NCBI RefSeq assembly: GCF_039839785.1
Contig: NZ_JBDOQT010000001.1
Location: 2,170,001-2,234,000, forward strand
Length of the DNA stretch: 64,000 nt
From: Pelagibius sp. CAU 1746
GTDB lineage: Bacteria > Pseudomonadota > Alphaproteobacteria > Kiloniellales > Kiloniellaceae
Direction: 5' to 3'
A model generated the notes under the pieces. That model worked only from the letters and a program-made list of their open reading frames with translations, was not told where the DNA came from and did not search any database. Positions 25,184-33,513 of the stretch are shown here, piece after piece. Both the position numbers and the translations under genes were made by a program. The stretch's first letter is position 1, and the number at the start of each line of letters is the position of its first letter.

Positions 25184-25350
25184 TGACGGCCGGTCTCCTG
25201 GCTTGGAGCTCCTCCGGCGTTCGCCTTCCCGGCGCGCGGCGCCAGTGGCTTGTGGAACGCGGAGATCACACTCCTTACAGTCGCGGGGGCGGCGTCGGCT
25301 TCGCACCGACTTCCCGTTTCACTTCCCTTGGCGGGGAAGCACCGTCGCGG
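25184..25350 (-). promoter_or_regulatory. Cobalamin (B12) riboswitch
   Basis: Read on the minus strand the aptamer landmarks appear in order: GGGAAGTCGGTGCGAAGCCGAC, CCCCGCGACTGTAAGG, GCCACTGG, CGGGAAGGCGAACGCC and the terminal AAGCCAGGAGACCGGCC. This is the standard B12-box layout. It ends about 45 nt before the TTG start of the HupE-type gene, leaving the ribosome binding site under its control. High adenosylcobalamin would be expected to shut off expression. Confidence 0.93.
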
Positions 25351-25412
25351 ACAGCTTGGCGGCAAGCGGAAGAGAAGGCAACAATCGTTTACGTCCGAGG
25401 TAGTGGAACCTG

Positions 25413-25682
25413 CTACTTGCGGGACATTGCAACGGGCCGGTAGATCGCCCCCGGACGGATCAAACTTGTCGCCGATATGCCATCTTCGGGGTTTGACATG
25501 CGCAGGCGGTACCCTTTTTCCAGCCAGGACAGAATTTCGCTTCTGTCGCTCAGCCAGACATAATCCGATTCGAAGCGCGTCATCGAAACTGCGTAACGCC
25601 CATCATTGTGCAGATGCGGATAGAGGAACTTGCCGCTGTGAGGTCCACGGCTCACGAACGCGAATAGTTCGAAGCTTTTCAC
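25413..25682 (-). CDS. Small hypothetical protein
   Basis: An 89-residue frame from a GTG (25680-25682) with sequence KSFELFAFVSRGPHSGKFLYPHLHNDGRYAVSMTRFESDYVWLSDRSEILSWLEKGYRLRMSN, which has normal protein composition with a strand/helix rhythm. An ATG at 25784 would add 34 residues that look unlike protein (basic, proline-rich), so the internal GTG is preferred, though its ribosome binding site is weak. The gene stands between the riboswitch and the NlpC gene and has somewhat lower GC than its neighbours. Family unknown. Confidence 0.5.
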   Translation of the reverse strand: MKSFELFAFVSRGPHSGKFLYPHLHNDGRYAVSMTRFESDYVWLSDRSEILSWLEKGYRLRMSNPEDGISATSLIRPGAIYRPVAMSRK

Positions 25683-25916
25683 TGTCTTTTCCCATTTGCC
25701 CGTCAATGACTGGAGTCTCCTGCCAGATTTGATGCACCCGGACGGCACCAGAGGATAGCGGGCCTGAGTACGAGTCGGGCCCATCCGACGCCTATAACCA
25801 CTAGCTATTGGGGAAGCGATAGGAATCGACTGAAGTGGTAGGATGCCTGCCCATCTCCAGGCGGCCCTCTGAGGGGCGAGGATTGGCGCCGCTGATTTTC
25901 GCGTAATAAAAGTGGG

Positions 25917-26777
25917 CTAGGGCATTATCCGCCGCACGCCGGTGAAGCCCTTGCCGCCGGTTTCTTCCAGCACCCGCTTTTCCAGCGCTTGCAGGCGCTC
26001 GATGGCCACCGTCATGGTGAAACCGTTGGCGTGCACGATGTGCTCCGCATCGAGCATGATGGCGACGTGGCCGGGCGAGAAGACGAGGTCGCCGCGCTCC
26101 AGCGTCACCTCCTGCGGCAGGCCGTTGAGCGCTTCGCCCGCCGTGGCCGCCTGCTGGTAGGAGTCGCGGCGCAGGTTGACGCCGGCGCAGGCCAGAGAGA
26201 GCTGCACCAGGGTCGAGCAGTCGAGGCCGATGGAACTGCGCCCGCCCCAGAGATAGGGCGTGCCGAGGAACTCCAGGGCCGTGGCCACGAAGTCGGGGCT
26301 GCTCTCGGTCAGCGGCTGCAGGTGTTTGCTGTAGAGCCAGCCGCCGCCGGCGATCTCGCTGTAGCCGTTCTTCTCGCCGACGACCTGGACGGGACTGGCG
26401 ATGGAAAGACAGTCCAGCGCCGGCGTTTTCAGGTTCGGCTCGGGATAGAGGAAGCTGCGCAGGGCGCGCAGGCGGTGGGTCGGCTGTTCGACCGCCGGGC
26501 CCAGGGCGGCGCTCTCCAGGTAGCCGACGTAGCCGTCGGTCTCGCTCTGCACCCAGGTCCAGCCGCCGGCCTCGTCGAAAACCCGCACACGCTCGCCGAA
26601 GAGAAGCTGGGTATCGAGCCCGGAGGACGCATCGGGCGCGCGGCGCAGGTCGACGATGCCGCGAGCGATCCCCGCCGGGCGGCCCTCGACGTAGCGCGGC
26701 GCCGCCACCCGGTCCTTCAGGCGGGCGTCGGCAAGGTCGTCGCGAAAGGCGTTCAGACGGGGGTCGAGATCGCTCAT
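25917..26777 (-). CDS. NlpC/P60-family cell-wall hydrolase with SH3 domains
   Basis: A 286-residue C40 peptidase. Residues 25-90 and 95-155 resemble bacterial SH3-like binding domains (VDLRRAPD..., GWTWVQSETDGYVGYL; ...GYSEIAGGGWLYSKHL). The catalytic domain starts about 165: YLWGGRSSIGLDCSTLVQ holds the nucleophile Cys, GDLVFSPGHVAIML the His, and HIVHANG the third polar residue. Such enzymes cut gamma-D-Glu to diamino-acid bonds in murein peptides. No signal peptide is visible, so it may act on imported peptides or be exported another way. Confidence 0.88.
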   Translation of the reverse strand: MSDLDPRLNAFRDDLADARLKDRVAAPRYVEGRPAGIARGIVDLRRAPDASSGLDTQLLFGERVRVFDEAGGWTWVQSETDGYVGYLESAALGPAVEQPTHRLRALRSFLYPEPNLKTPALDCLSIASPVQVVGEKNGYSEIAGGGWLYSKHLQPLTESSPDFVATALEFLGTPYLWGGRSSIGLDCSTLVQLSLACAGVNLRRDSYQQAATAGEALNGLPQEVTLERGDLVFSPGHVAIMLDAEHIVHANGFTMTVAIERLQALEKRVLEETGGKGFTGVRRIMP

Positions 26778-26866
26778 GGCAGCCGCAGCTTAGTTCAGCC
26801 GGGCGAGTCTAGGCGAGGGGAAGTTAAGCCCTGCTGAAGACGGCGGGCGCGATTAACCCACGAACA

Positions 26867-27610
26867 TCAGGGCCCCTTCAACATCAACGCGACGGCGCTG
26901 GCTGCCGCGATGACGAGGACGCCGGTCCGAAAGGCGGCGGGATTGCTGATCCTGAAGAAGCGGGTGGAGAGAAAGTAGCCGAGGAAGAAGCCCGGCAGAA
27001 GCGCCACTCCGAGGATCGTCTCGCGCAGGCCGAAATGGCCGGCGCTGGCCAGGGCGGCGATGGTGGCGATGTAGGCGACGAAGAAGACCGAGGCGATCAT
27101 GGCGCGCGCCTTGTCCGGCGCGCTGCGCTGGTAGAGCAGCGCCAGCGGCGGGCCGTGAATGCCCGAGAGCACGCCCATGACCCCGGCGACGGTGCCGACG
27201 CCGATCAGGTTCCTGGTGGTGAAGGGCAGGTGCAGGCCGGTGAGGCTGATGGCGACGGCGGCGAGGATGACGGCGCCGAAGACCGGCGCCATGTTGTCCA
27301 GGTCGATGAAGATCAGCAGCAGCGCGCCCAGGGCCGCGCCCGCCACCACGCCGCCGCCGATGCGGGTGAGCTCCGGCTTTTCGATGGCACTGCGGCCTGC
27401 CGAGGTCATGAAGAGGGCGAGAAAGAGCGCGACGAAGACGCTGGGCCCAGGCACGAAGGCGAGGTCGATCAGGGCCAGCAGCGGGATGGCGATGAGGGCG
27501 AAGCCGATGCCGGTGGCCGCCTGCACCGCCGTCGCGCCGAGCACGATGAGATTGGCCGCCAGGAGCTGCACCATGTGCAGGCCGTTGAAGGCGGCCTCGA
27601 GCTCAGCCAC
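26867..27610 (-). CDS. TauE/SafE-family permease
   Basis: A 247-residue membrane protein with about eight helices. QAATGIGFALIAIPLLALI (about 30-48) and GTVAGVMGVLSGIHGPPLALLYQ (about 137-159) are the paired family signatures. Substrate unknown, generally organosulfur anions. It follows the ferredoxin gene by 26 bp and may be cotranscribed with it. It is only distantly similar to the permease at 21716. Confidence 0.85.
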   Translation of the reverse strand: MAELEAAFNGLHMVQLLAANLIVLGATAVQAATGIGFALIAIPLLALIDLAFVPGPSVFVALFLALFMTSAGRSAIEKPELTRIGGGVVAGAALGALLLIFIDLDNMAPVFGAVILAAVAISLTGLHLPFTTRNLIGVGTVAGVMGVLSGIHGPPLALLYQRSAPDKARAMIASVFFVAYIATIAALASAGHFGLRETILGVALLPGFFLGYFLSTRFFRISNPAAFRTGVLVIAAASAVALMLKGP

Positions 27611-27636
27611 CTCCGGCGCCGCGGCAGGACGCGGCG

Positions 27637-29712
27637 TCAGGCATCCGACCCGTTACCGGGCTTGCCGTTCACCTTCGCCGCGGCCTGTTCGGCTTCGCGT
27701 TCGCGGATGTAGTCTTCGGTGGTGCGCATGCGCGGCCGCTCGCCTGCCTGGAAGGGGTTGTCGGCGCTTTCGAACTGCGTGGTGATGCGGCAGTCCTCGC
27801 ACATCTTGATGCGCTCGATCTGTCCGGACTCCTGGAACATCGAATGCTTGCCCGCAAGCTGATCGGCGATGCGCTCGATGGATTTGCGCACGCCGAAAGG
27901 TTTGCCGCAGCGGATGCACTCGAAGGGCTCTTCCTCGTTCAGGGTGACCGCGCTCATGGCCTCCCCCGTGAAGTTGAGGCGCGGCTCCAGGGTGATGACC
28001 TGCTCCGGGCAGGTCACCTTGCAGAGGCCGCATTGCACGCAGGCGTCCTCCTGGAAGCCCAGCCAGGGCCGGGTCTCGTCGTCGAGCAGCGCCGAGGCGG
28101 GGCAGGCGGAGACACAGGCCAGGCAGAGCGTGCAGCCCTCGGTGTCGACCTTGACCCGGCCGAAGGGCGCGCCGGGCGCCAGCGCCAGCGCATCGACCGG
28201 CGCCGGCGCCTTCTCGTGCAGGTGGCGCAGGGCCAGGAAGGCGCGGCTGCGCTTGCCGCCGACCGGCAGGAAGCTGCCGGCCTCGATGGCCGTCTCCGGT
28301 GCGGTGAGGCCGTAGAGCGCGGCTTCCACCGCGTCGGGGTCCATGTCGTCGATGACGTGCAAGCGTCCGCCGCCGTAACCGAGGCCGCCGAGCACGCTTT
28401 CCGTCAGGCCGATCTGTCCGGCCAGGCCGCTCATCTCGCCGCGCTTCTTCGGATCTGCAAGGATCACCACCTGGTCCGCGCCGTAGGCGAAGGCTGCCGC
28501 CAGGAAGTCGATGCCGACCTGGGTCACTTCGTTCAGCGGGAAGGGCAACACGTGGGCCGGCAGGCCGCGGCCGAGCCGCGCCATGAGGCCGATCATCTCG
28601 CTGCCGTAGGCGCCGTCATGCAGCAGCAGGGTGGCGCGCTTGCCGCCCGCGGCGCGGTAGGCTGTGAGCAGTTCGCGCAGGCGCTGGAAGAGGCTGTCGC
28701 CGGCGGGAAGCTGGTAGGTGGCGGCACCCGTGGGGCAGACGGAGGAGCAGGAACCGCAGCCGGCGCAGACCAGAGGGTCGATGTCGACGGTGTCGCCGGC
28801 GGAGGTGATGGCGCCGGTCGGGCAGACGTCCAGGCAGCGGGTGCAGCCGGTCTTGCGGCTGCGCGAGTGGGCGCAGATCTCCGGCCGGTACTTCACGTAG
28901 CGCGGCTTGTCGTACTCGCCCACCATGTCGGCGATGTCGAAGAGCGCATGCTGCACCGCCGCGGGGTCGCCGGGGTCCGGGCGCAGGTAGCCGTCCCGTT
29001 TCTCCGCCGCTGGGAACAGCGGCGTGCCGCCGGTGAGGTCGAGGATCAGGTCGCATTCGGAAAAAGCGTTGTTCTTGGGCGCGTCGAACTCCAGCCTGCC
29101 GCGCCCGGACGGGATCGCCGGGGCGTAGTCGTTCACCGTAATGCCGAAGCTGCCGAGGTGGCCCTTGGCCTGCACGACGGACCCCTTGAAGATCGGCACG
29201 TCCATGACCTGCGGCGGAATGATCTCGCCGGGCTCGCTGAGCAGCACGGTCACGTCCAGACGGCCGGCGAGCTGCTTGGCGGCCTCGATGGCCTGCTCGT
29301 CATGGCCGTAGACCAGGCAAACGCCCTGGGAGGCGAGTGGGACCATGGGCGTCGGCTCGGCCTCGACCATGGCGGCGGCCAGCAGGGCGGCGATCTTCGG
29401 CGTCGCGGCCTTGGCCTCCACCGCCCAGCCCGCGGTCTCGCGGATGTTGACGAAGTCGACCTCGGCCTGCGGGTTGTTTTCGGCGGCGATCTCGCCGAAC
29501 AGCGGCGCTTCCTGGGTGCAGGCGACCACCACGGGCTGCTGGCCCAGGATCGCGCGCTGGAAATTGCCGAGCTGGGCCCGGCAGAGTTGCGTGTTGATCT
29601 CGGCTTTGCCTTCCGCGCCGACGGCCTGGCAGGCGCGGGTCAGGGCTGCGTCGTCCAGCGGCATCGTGGAATCGCAGTTGCAGACGAGGACGCGCTTGCC
29701 GCGCATCTCCAT
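27637..29712 (-). CDS. Large multi-cluster 4Fe-4S ferredoxin protein
   Basis: A 691-residue cytoplasmic iron-sulfur protein. The N-terminal part has VCNCDST and conserved Cys in NTQLCRAQLG and VACTQEA. Two adjacent ferredoxin motifs occupy about residues 260-325 (CAHSRSRKTGCTRCLDVCPTGAI; CAGCGSCSSVCPTGA). Two more are near 510-570 (CTLCLACVSACPASAL; CVQCGLCKVTCPEQV), and a last pair of CxxC motifs (CIRCGKP; CEDCR) near 605-650 looks zinc- or cluster-binding. In alphaproteobacteria this protein usually lies near formate dehydrogenase maturation genes, so it probably carries electrons for that system; fdhD and mobA are 10 kb away here. Start ATG at 29712 with GGAG ahead. Confidence 0.88.
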   Translation of the reverse strand: MEMRGKRVLVCNCDSTMPLDDAALTRACQAVGAEGKAEINTQLCRAQLGNFQRAILGQQPVVVACTQEAPLFGEIAAENNPQAEVDFVNIRETAGWAVEAKAATPKIAALLAAAMVEAEPTPMVPLASQGVCLVYGHDEQAIEAAKQLAGRLDVTVLLSEPGEIIPPQVMDVPIFKGSVVQAKGHLGSFGITVNDYAPAIPSGRGRLEFDAPKNNAFSECDLILDLTGGTPLFPAAEKRDGYLRPDPGDPAAVQHALFDIADMVGEYDKPRYVKYRPEICAHSRSRKTGCTRCLDVCPTGAITSAGDTVDIDPLVCAGCGSCSSVCPTGAATYQLPAGDSLFQRLRELLTAYRAAGGKRATLLLHDGAYGSEMIGLMARLGRGLPAHVLPFPLNEVTQVGIDFLAAAFAYGADQVVILADPKKRGEMSGLAGQIGLTESVLGGLGYGGGRLHVIDDMDPDAVEAALYGLTAPETAIEAGSFLPVGGKRSRAFLALRHLHEKAPAPVDALALAPGAPFGRVKVDTEGCTLCLACVSACPASALLDDETRPWLGFQEDACVQCGLCKVTCPEQVITLEPRLNFTGEAMSAVTLNEEEPFECIRCGKPFGVRKSIERIADQLAGKHSMFQESGQIERIKMCEDCRITTQFESADNPFQAGERPRMRTTEDYIREREAEQAAAKVNGKPGNGSDA

Positions 29713-29978
29713 GGATTTACTCTCCGTTGCCTCGAACACAGGGTTTTCCGGCTGGGCCCGCCCGATGGGCCCGTCCGGTCTCCGCCGCTTCGTTGTCGTT
29801 CTACGGCATACCAAGGGCAACGCGGCCGGCTGGACTGTTTTCCGCACCACTTGGCATGGCCCTTCGTCGGCATACTAGCGGGCCGGGGATGGTCAAGACG
29901 ACCTTATTTTTCTTGCGGAGATTGCGCGGGAAACGCGGCGCCATGGACCTCCATGGAACCCTTGGATTACCATGGGGC

Positions 29979-30929
29979 ATGGAAGAAAACGCCGCGACCA
30001 ACCGCGCCGGGATGGGATCGCCTTTCGGCTTCGCCCCCGCCGAGGACGTGCCGATCCCCTATCGCCGGCGCATCCGCGACTACTACCAGGCACTGGGCTA
30101 CGGCGCGCCTTATGAGTGGGCGCATCTGGCCGAGGTGGCCTTTCATCCTCTCAGCAAACCGCTCAGCCAATGCCGCGTCGCCCTCGTGGTGACGGCGGCG
30201 CCCTTCCAGCCGGACAAGGGCGACCAGGGGCCGGGGGCGCCCTACAACGCGGCAGCCAAGTTCTACAGCGTCTATTCCGGCGACACCGCGAAGGACCACG
30301 ACCTGCGCAACGTCCATGTCGCCGTCGACCGCGATCACCACGCCCAGGGCGACCAGGGCTGCTACTTCCCCCTGGCGGCGCTGCGCCGCGCGGCAGCGAA
30401 GGGGCGTATCGGATCGCTGGCGCCGCGCTTTCACGGCCTGCCCACCAACCGCAGCCATCGCGTAACCCTCGGCACTGACTGCCCGGAAGTGGTGGCGCGA
30501 TGCCGCGCCGACAAAGCGGACGCCGTGATCCTGGTGCCCAACTGCCCGGTCTGCCATCAGAGCGTCAGCCTCGCCGCCGACCAGTTGGAGGCGGCGGGCA
30601 TCGCCACCGTGGTACTCGGCTGCGCCAAGGACATCGTCGAATACGTCGGCGTGCCGCGCTTCCTCTTCTCCGACTTCCCGCTGGGCAACGCCGCCGGGCG
30701 GCCGCACGACCCGAAGTCCCAGGACTTCACCCTGGAACTGGCCTTCAAGCTGCTGGAAGGCGCGCCGGCGGCGCGCACCACCCTGCAGTCGCCGCTGCGC
30801 TGGAGCGACAGCGCCGCCTGGAAGCAGGACTACATGAACCTCGACCGCCTGAGCCCAGAGGAGATCGCGCGCCGCCGCGCCGAGTTCGACCGGCAGAAGG
30901 CGGTGGCGAGGGATCTGCGCGGAGGGTGA
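29979..30929 (+). CDS. Glycine/sarcosine/betaine reductase selenoprotein B-like protein
   Basis: A 316-residue protein of the GrdB/PrdB-related group. DDVPF-like N-terminal sequence is YRRRIRDYYQALGYGAPYEWAHLAEVAFHPLSKPL. The redox-type motif is VPNCPVCHQSVSLAADQLEAAG (around 185-206), where Cys stands at the position that is selenocysteine in true reductases, and it ends GVPRFLFSDFPLGNAAGRPHD. The in-frame ATG at 29979 is used; another at 29943 would add 12 residues. It is divergent from the ferredoxin gene. Many such Cys homologues occur in aerobes and their reaction is unknown. Confidence 0.75.
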   Translation: MEENAATNRAGMGSPFGFAPAEDVPIPYRRRIRDYYQALGYGAPYEWAHLAEVAFHPLSKPLSQCRVALVVTAAPFQPDKGDQGPGAPYNAAAKFYSVYSGDTAKDHDLRNVHVAVDRDHHAQGDQGCYFPLAALRRAAAKGRIGSLAPRFHGLPTNRSHRVTLGTDCPEVVARCRADKADAVILVPNCPVCHQSVSLAADQLEAAGIATVVLGCAKDIVEYVGVPRFLFSDFPLGNAAGRPHDPKSQDFTLELAFKLLEGAPAARTTLQSPLRWSDSAAWKQDYMNLDRLSPEEIARRRAEFDRQKAVARDLRGG

Positions 30930-31073
30930 GAAGGTCGGGAGTGTTCGCGGGTGACAGCTCCGGGTATTCGCGGTGCTGTGGCTGCCATCAACTGCAGGCG
31001 AAACTACTCGCGCACATCATTCGATTGTGCAGCATTGGACTTCTGCTATGCGCCAAGAGCGGTCAATCAGAAA

Positions 31074-31391
31074 TCAAACTGGTTCATTTGGTGATTCCAG
31101 AGTTCTCAACTCCGAAAGCGTACAGACACCATTACCGCCATCTAGGTATCGGATCCCAACAATCACCTCACCATCTACCTCTTCAGCCTGAATGGCGATA
31201 ACAGGCGTTTTTTCGTTCCTATCGGATATCTGCAAAGCCCAGAACGGCAACCCGATGTTGACAGGCTTGCTCCCAGACGGGACGACGAATACAGCTCGCC
31301 CGTCTTGAACATCCTTCTCAGTTGCGGCTCGGCCCGCGATATGTGGCAGACTTTGCCACTTGGTAACGTCAATTTTCCCCCACAGGTCCAT
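31074..31391 (-). CDS. Small hypothetical protein
   Basis: A 105-residue soluble protein, start MDLWGKIDVTKWQSL. It has alternating strands (AVFVVPSGSKPVNIGLPFWALQISD, VIAIQAEEVDGEVIVGIRYLDGGNGVCTLSEL) suggesting a beta-rich fold. Composition is less GC-rich than neighbouring genes, hinting at transfer. It lies alone between the GrdB-like gene and the exporter operon, close to a gene remnant. Family unknown. Confidence 0.6.
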   Translation of the reverse strand: MDLWGKIDVTKWQSLPHIAGRAATEKDVQDGRAVFVVPSGSKPVNIGLPFWALQISDRNEKTPVIAIQAEEVDGEVIVGIRYLDGGNGVCTLSELRTLESPNEPV

Positions 31392-31471
31392 CAAGTCACT
31401 CCCGGCTGTCCTGCCGAGACCAGCTTAGTCATGAATAAGCTAAATGTCCGCCTTGACTCACCAGCCGAACT

Positions 31472-31570
31472 TCAGCCGCCCGGCGCAAACCACAGCGTGT
31501 CCATGTGGTAGCGGCCGAAGTATGCACAGGGCTCGTAGATGTAGTCGGCCTTGGCCGGCAGGTTGCGCGA
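31472..31570 (-). pseudogene. Remnant: last 30 codons of a peptide-binding protein gene
   Basis: On the minus strand the segment encodes RNLPAKADYIYEPCAYFGRY then HMDTLWFAPGG and a stop, closely matching the C-terminus of the intact gene at 37580 (RNLPDKADYLYEPGAYFGRY, RMDTLWFAGE). About nine of ten bases agree over some 90 bp. Upstream of this the similarity ends abruptly and no frame continues, so this is a decayed second copy. Confidence 0.8.
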
Positions 31571-31685
31571 GCCGGATAGCCGACCCGAGGGGAGACCGCT
31601 CAACGGAGCGAGATCTCTCCAGCAGGACTACCCCGCCGGGAGACAGGCCATGCCGGAATGATCTGCGGCATTGACATCTCTCACC

Positions 31686-31725
31686 GCCATCCTTAGTTAG
31701 TGATTAATCACTAACTAAGGATGGC
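31686..31725. promoter_or_regulatory. 40-bp perfect palindrome, probable TetR operator
   Basis: GCCATCCTTAGTTAGTGATT (31686-31705) is followed at once by its exact reverse complement. The core TTAGTTAGTGATTAATCACTAACTAA resembles operators bound by TetR-type regulators of efflux genes. It covers the ribosome binding site (TAAGG) and ends inside the first codons of the TetR gene, so binding would shut the operon. Such a long uninterrupted palindrome could accommodate two dimers. Confidence 0.85.
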
Positions 31726-31726
31726 T

Positions 31727-32353
31727 ATGCGCATTCGAAAAGCAGCAAAGGCCCGCAAGGCCGAGATCATCGATGCCGCCCTCCACCTTGCCGACGAACT
31801 CGGCCCCGAGCGGCTGACCACCGAGGCCGTCGCGAAGGCCGTGGGACTGACACAGCCGGGGGTTTTCCGGCATTTTCCCAGAAAACAGGATCTGTGGGAG
31901 GCGGTCGCCGCGCATGTCGGCGCGATGGTAGAGGCGCGCTGGGCGAAGGCGCGGAACCCCGCGGCGTCGCCGCTCGACCAAATCCGTGCGTTGATCGCCG
32001 CGCAGTTACGGCTGATCCAGTCGACGCCCGCGATCCCGGCCATCCTGTTCTCGCGAGAACTGCACACCAAGAACAAGGGGCTGCGCGCAGCCTTCTTCGG
32101 TCTCATGAGCCGTTTCCATGGGGTCATCGCCGAGCAGGCCGGGCGCGCGAAGGCAGAGGGTGAGCTGCGCGACGATCTGGACCCGGATGATCTGGCTTTC
32201 CTCCTCATCGGTCTGGTGCAGGGCCTCGCGGTGAGATGGTCGATCAGCGGACGCGGCTTCGATCTGTCGCGGGAGGGCGCACGGCTTCTCGAAGTCCAGT
32301 TGAGCGGACTCGCGAAAGAGAAGGCCGCAGGGCGCGGGGAGACCCGGCCATGA
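31727..32353 (+). CDS. TetR-family repressor of the exporter operon
   Basis: A 208-residue regulator. Residues 10-55 are the TetR DNA-binding domain (AEIIDAALHLADELG, then TTEAVAKAVGLTQPGVFRHFPRKQDLW), followed by an all-helical ligand-binding domain. The ATG at 31727 is preferred over 31721 because it has AAGG at 6-7 nt. The gene opens a four-gene operon and its stop overlaps the next start (ATGA). Autoregulation through the palindrome at 31686-31725 is likely. Confidence 0.9.
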   Translation: MRIRKAAKARKAEIIDAALHLADELGPERLTTEAVAKAVGLTQPGVFRHFPRKQDLWEAVAAHVGAMVEARWAKARNPAASPLDQIRALIAAQLRLIQSTPAIPAILFSRELHTKNKGLRAAFFGLMSRFHGVIAEQAGRAKAEGELRDDLDPDDLAFLLIGLVQGLAVRWSISGRGFDLSREGARLLEVQLSGLAKEKAAGRGETRP

Positions 32354-33513
32354 AGAGAGGCATCGTCCGCTCCCTCATGGCGCTGCTCGTGCTTGCGGCG
32401 CTGGGCCTGGCCGTCTTTCTGTTCGTCTACCTGCGTCCCCTGCAGGTCGAGGTGTCGCTTCCCGCCGAAAACGTTCCGGTAGAGGTCTTCGGCCTGGGCA
32501 CGGTCGAAGCACGCATTCTGTCGAAAGTCGGGTTCGAGACCGGGGCAGCGCTCGCTGCGCTGAATGCCGATCACGGCGACCGGGTGAAAAAGGGTGATGT
32601 TCTGGCGCGCCTGCAGAGCACCGAGCAGGAAGCGCGCGTGGCCAAAGCCAGAGCCGGGATCGCGAATGCCGAAGCCGCGGTAAGGATGGCGGAGGCCGCC
32701 GTGGGCAAGGCCCGCGCGGTCCTGACCCAGAAGAAGCAGGCGAACAGACGCAAGCAGGCGCTCGTAGCCCGCCAGACCGTTTCCGTCGAGGTGGCCGAGG
32801 AAGCGCAGATGGAGGAAGACGTGGCCGCCGCCGAACTCGCGGTCGCGGTCAGTGATGTCGAGGTGACCAAGGCCGCCCTCGACGATGCGAAGGCCCAATA
32901 CGAGCTTGAACGGGTGCTGCTCGACAAGCACGTACTGATCGCGCCTTATGACGCGGTGGTGGTGGAACGCCACAAAGAGCTCGGCGCGGTGCTGGCCGCG
33001 GGCGAAACGCTCTTTACCCTGGTCGCTGCGGAGACGGTATGGGTGCTCGCCTACGTCGACGAGGCGCGGGCGGGCGGGCTCCGCCTGGACCAGCCTGCCG
33101 AAGTGCGCCTGCGGTCGCTGCCCCGGCAGACCTTTAGAGGCCATGTCGCGCGCATCGCCATCGAAAGCGATCGTGTCAGCGAGGAGCGCCGCGTCTACAT
33201 CGCCTGCGACCTCTGTCCGCAGAGCTTCCATCTCGGCGAGCAGGCCGAGGTCTTCATCAGGACCGCGACGCTGGACAATCCGCTGCTGGTGCCGGAAGCG
33301 GCCGTCGACGGCTTCGACGGACTGCAAGGATCCGTCTGGACGGTCGAGGACGGCGAACTGCGGCGGCGAAACGTGACCTTCGGCGAGAGAACGCTCGATT
33401 CCCGGCTGGAGATCGTCGACGGTCTGCCCGGGGCCGTTCCCGTCGTCCGCGTCCTGCGCCCCGGCTTGCGTGAAGGCCGGGCGGCGGCGGTGAAGCAGGG
33501 TGGGGCACCATGA
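32350..33513 (+). CDS. HlyD-type periplasmic adaptor subunit
   Basis: A 387-residue membrane-fusion protein: one N-terminal anchor (residues 8-28, LMALLVLAALGLAVFLFVYL), a lipoyl-like domain (GFETGAALAALNADHGDRVKKGDVLARL), a long coiled-coil hairpin rich in Ala, Glu and Lys (about 90-190), the second lipoyl half (LIAPYDAVVVERHKELGAVLAAGETLF) and a beta barrel. It links the inner-membrane ABC exporter to an outer-membrane channel. Start and stop overlap both neighbours, so expression is coupled. Confidence 0.9.
   Translation: MKRGIVRSLMALLVLAALGLAVFLFVYLRPLQVEVSLPAENVPVEVFGLGTVEARILSKVGFETGAALAALNADHGDRVKKGDVLARLQSTEQEARVAKARAGIANAEAAVRMAEAAVGKARAVLTQKKQANRRKQALVARQTVSVEVAEEAQMEEDVAAAELAVAVSDVEVTKAALDDAKAQYELERVLLDKHVLIAPYDAVVVERHKELGAVLAAGETLFTLVAAETVWVLAYVDEARAGGLRLDQPAEVRLRSLPRQTFRGHVARIAIESDRVSEERRVYIACDLCPQSFHLGEQAEVFIRTATLDNPLLVPEAAVDGFDGLQGSVWTVEDGELRRRNVTFGERTLDSRLEIVDGLPGAVPVVRVLRPGLREGRAAAVKQGGAP

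Noticed and set aside
25683-25784. N-terminal extension of the small gene at 25413 from an ATG at 25784
   Set aside because: The extra residues are basic and proline-rich without protein character, although the start cannot be settled from sequence alone.
27844-30192. A 782-codon frame opposite the ferredoxin gene, and a 647-codon frame opposite the second chemoreceptor (9510-11453)
   Set aside because: Both are antisense shadows caused by high GC and third-position bias; they have low-complexity His/Gly/Arg composition and lie over clearly conserved genes.
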